This document shows positions 61,488-64,000 of a stretch of DNA of 64,000 nucleotides, in pieces. The stretch's first letter is position 1; each line of letters starts with the position of its first letter. The notes beneath the pieces were generated by a model, which was not told where the DNA came from, searched no databases, and saw nothing but the letters and a program-made list of their open reading frames with translations. The DNA lies in NCBI RefSeq assembly GCF_041381155.1, contig NC_091134.1:39763338-39827337 (forward strand). The letters run 5' to 3'. Both the position numbers and the translations under genes were made by a program. Source of the stretch: Argopecten irradians. Its lineage: Eukaryota > Mollusca > Bivalvia > Pectinida > Pectinidae.

Positions 61488-61559
61488 AGCAGAGTGGCGC
61501 AGTGGAAGCGTGCTGGGCCCATAACCCAGAGGTCCGAGGATCGAAACCTCGCTCTGCTA
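61488..61559 (+). tRNA. Initiator tRNA-Met (CAT)
   Basis: Intact 72-nt copy, first-of-pair flank type. Confidence 0.95.
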
Positions 61560-61755
61560 TCATAAATATTTTTCATTTTACTTTCTGCTTGAAAATGTAG
61601 ATATTTAACTTTATATTTTACTTCACGTGAATACGTTGATAAACATATGGAAAATAAACCTGTTGGATTTCACGAATTTTAATTCTATATTTTTGTCATT
61701 CCGACCTGTTGACGAACTAGAGCATTCTTATACATTTATATGTATAATAGTAATA

Positions 61756-61827
61756 AGCAGAGTGGCGCAGTGGAAGCGTGCTGGGCCCATAACCCAGAGG
61801 TCCGAGGATCGAAACCTCGCTCTGCTA
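61756..61827 (+). tRNA. Initiator tRNA-Met (CAT)
   Basis: Intact 72-nt copy, 268 bp after its partner, second-of-pair flank type. Confidence 0.95.
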
Positions 61828-62820
61828 AGTATATCTTTTTTTCTATTTCATTCTATAAGGTACATCATTCCGATGACAACATATTATGATTCACGTTAGT
61901 CAATCAGCTGATATAAAGTAATATGTTTTGTCTCCCTGGAAAAAAACCCATTGACTTATACACAATACAGTTTTAAAAATTTATTCATATTTTCAAAATT
62001 GATCAACTACTCGAAACAAAAAGGCAAACAGTTTTTTTTTAAAAAAATCTACAATAACATATGAGATATTGATGAACTAAATCAGAAAAAAAAAAACTGA
62101 TATTCTGATACCTTACAATCAATCGACTGCTTCTAAAGCACTTAATTTTCTATCAAATATGTTGCCTGTTTGTGTAAGAGATAAAATGGAAATTTGTTTT
62201 TGATTTTGTCCTGCCGTTCCAGGAAATATACTTTAATATATATATATAGAAATAAGAATTTTAAAACACAGAATTCAGCACTTTCTTTTGAGGGATGATT
62301 CAGAGCAGCAATGCAATAGTCATGAAACACTTTTTCTTGTTTTAGGTTAAAAGGCAATAAAGGTAAATGGAAAACGAAAGTAAAATAAATGATAATAGAT
62401 GATATAAATAAATCAAAAGTAGAATTTGCAGCGTTATTCCTGACATATTGATACATGATTTGAACTTGTCATCCTCCACAATTAATGTGACGTAAATTCA
62501 TTTGTTAATTAAAATGTGTGATGCATATTTTCAATGATAACATAATGCTATGCTCACAACTACTTGTAGAAAAACGAAATTATTCAGATCAGGAACGCCA
62601 TGAAACGATTTTCGTTACAATCAATCTGACGAAAAGAGAAATGTTCTTATTCAAATTTACTCTGATTATATTAATTATATGATTTTCATGCTGGTATTTA
62701 AGTAACTTCTTCGAAAAAATATAGTAACGTAAGCGATAAGTATATGACATGTTAATTTTCTGATGCAATCGATCCCTGTCCAACTTTATCAGAGTTATGC
62801 CTAATACATAGAAATTAATT

Positions 62821-62892
62821 AGCAGAGTGGCGCAGTGGAAGCGTGCTGGGCCCATAACCCAGAGGTCCGAGGATCGAAACCTCGCTCTGCTA
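62821..62892 (+). tRNA. Initiator tRNA-Met (CAT)
   Basis: Intact 72-nt copy, first-of-pair flank type. Confidence 0.95.
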
Positions 62893-63089
62893 TCATGATT
62901 ATTTTCATTTTACTTTCTGCTTGAAAAATGTAGATATTTAACTTTATATTTTACCTCACGTGAATACGTTGATAAACATATGGAAAATAAACCTGTTGGA
63001 TTTCACGAATTTTAATTTCTATATTTTTGTCATTCCGACCTGTTGACGAACTAGAGCATTCTTATACATTTATATGTATAAAAGTAATA

Positions 63090-63161
63090 AGCAGAGTGGC
63101 GCAGTGGAAGCGTGCTGGGCCCATAACCCAGAGGTCCGAGGATCGAAACCTCGCTCTGCTA
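63090..63161 (+). tRNA. Initiator tRNA-Met (CAT)
   Basis: Intact 72-nt copy, 269 bp after its partner, second-of-pair flank type; the last tRNA before the window edge. Confidence 0.95.
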
Positions 63162-63649
63162 AGTATATCTTTTTTTCTATTTCATTCTTTAAGGTACATC
63201 ATTCCGATGACAACATATTATGATTCACGTTAGTCAATTAGCTGATATAAAGTAAACTATGTTTTGTCTCCCTGGAAAAAACCCCATTGACTTATACACA
63301 ATACAGTTTAAAAATTTATTCATATTTTCAAAATGATCAACTACTCGAAACAAAAAGGCAAACAGCTTTTAAAAAAAAAATCTACAATAACATATGAGAT
63401 ATTGATGAACTAAATCAGAAAAAAAACTGATATTCTGATACCATACAATCAGTTGACTGCTTCTAAAGCACTTACTTTTCTATCAAATATGTTGCCTGTT
63501 ATTTTTAAGAGATAAAATGGAAATTTGTTTTTGATTTTGTTCTGCCGTCCCAGGAAATATACTTTAATATATATATATATATATAGAAATAAGAGTTTTA
63601 AAACACAGAATTCAGTACTTTCTTTCGAGGGATGATTCAGAGCAGCAAT

Positions 63650-64000
63650 TGTTTGGAGCAGTTGTTTCTTGTGTAGTTTTTGGAGCAGTCGTTTCTTGTG
63701 TAGGTTTTGGAGCAGTCGTTTCTTGTTTAGGTTTTGGAGCAGTCGTTTCTTGTTTAGGTTTTGGAGCAGTCGTTTCTTGTGTAGGTTTTGGAGCAGTCGT
63801 TTCTTGTGTAGGTTTTGGAGCAGTCGTTTCTTGTGTAGGTTTTGGAGCAGTCGTTTCTTGTGTAGGTTTTGGAGCAGTTGTTTCTTGTTTAGGTTTTGGA
63901 GCAGTCGTTTCTTGTGTAGGTTTTGGAGCAGTCGTTTCTTGTGTAGGTTTTGGAGCAGTCGTTTCTTGTGTAGGTTTTGGAGCAGTCGTTTCTTGTGTAG
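63650..64000. repeat. 27-bp tandem repeat running off the window; possible Thr/Pro-rich coding repeat on the - strand
   Basis: About 13 units of TTTTGGAGCAGTCGTTTCTT + GTGTAGG. As 27 is nine codons the frame is kept: on the - strand one frame reads PTQETTAPK repeated, mucin-like, closing at a TGA at 63612-63614 within tRNA-unit sequence. Variants include ACG/ACA (silent) and T/K. However, the other - frames and one + frame are also open, so coding is only a possibility. Confidence 0.85.

Larger units (their letters stand above)
54240..63650 (+). repeat. Tandem array of a ~1.33-kb unit carrying paired initiator tRNA genes
   Basis: Unit starts at the first tRNA of each pair are 55000, 56098, 57497, 58825, 60152, 61488 and 62821, so the later units are ~1327-1336 bp long. 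Each unit has two tRNA-iMet genes 267-269 bp apart (344 in the broken unit), the same AT-rich spacer, a TA microsatellite near its end and recurring landmarks (GCATTCTTATACATTTATATG; ATGATTTTCATGCTGGTATT). The first partial unit (54240-55500) is the most diverged; the last stops abruptly at ~63650. Open frames on either strand in the spacer are repeats of one another without coding features. Confidence 0.95.

Noticed and set aside
54693-62855. Recurrent - and + strand open frames in the tRNA units (MSYTYRLRYYIFSKK..., SFRPVDELEHSYT...)
   Set aside because: They recur only because the 1.33-kb unit recurs, overlap the tRNA genes and show no protein-family features.

Overview
The window is eukaryotic DNA, AT-rich, with split genes carrying GT-AG introns, polyadenylation signals and dense repeats. 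It most likely comes from a mollusc, probably a bivalve. This rests on a tRNA-derived SINE with the head and tail I associate with bivalve genomes, on scattered GGGAGATAA-type motifs, and on a WSC-domain membrane receptor with a tyrosine-rich tail. The species cannot be named from the sequence.

Layout. 0-8 kb: the last seven coding exons of androglobin (ADGB, + strand), with two competing terminal exons that look like duplicates of each other. 9.7-11.4 kb: a 37-bp satellite. 11.9-12.3 kb: a 428-bp MITE. 12.4-17.4 kb: a 50-bp satellite that switches orientation near 14.39 kb and contains a ~143-bp palindrome. 17.4-27.4 kb: mostly non-coding, with two possible first exons, a hAT-like non-autonomous element, a perfect 31-bp-arm hairpin and SINE fragments. 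27.4-34.6 kb: a complete eight-exon gene (+) for a 1021-residue protein that joins a ~690-residue basic/acidic disordered region to a CCR4/ANGEL/PDE12-type EEP nuclease domain.

39-43.6 kb: a SINE, short tandem repeats and a two-exon bHLH transcription-factor gene (- strand) whose intron holds a 29-bp tandem array. The upstream region of this gene recurs inverted 10 kb away at 53.5-53.9 kb. Between the two copies lie a Gypsy-type LTR retroelement (43.8-49.4 kb) with integrase upstream of reverse transcriptase (Gmr1-like order) and no visible 5' LTR, tandemly arranged MITE halves (49.4-50.65 kb), and an intronless gene for a CTLD-like/WSC transmembrane protein (51.0-52.5 kb).

54.2-63.65 kb: a tandem array of a ~1.33-kb unit, each unit carrying two initiator tRNA-Met genes. 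There are 13 intact copies and one broken copy, all on the + strand. The array ends abruptly in a 27-bp repeat that runs off the window.

No operon-like functional linkage is evident. The genes are separate transcription units embedded in repeats. The most notable items are the initiator-tRNA array, the inverted bHLH upstream duplication, the integrase-first retroelement, the nuclease fusion and the duplicated androglobin terminal exons.
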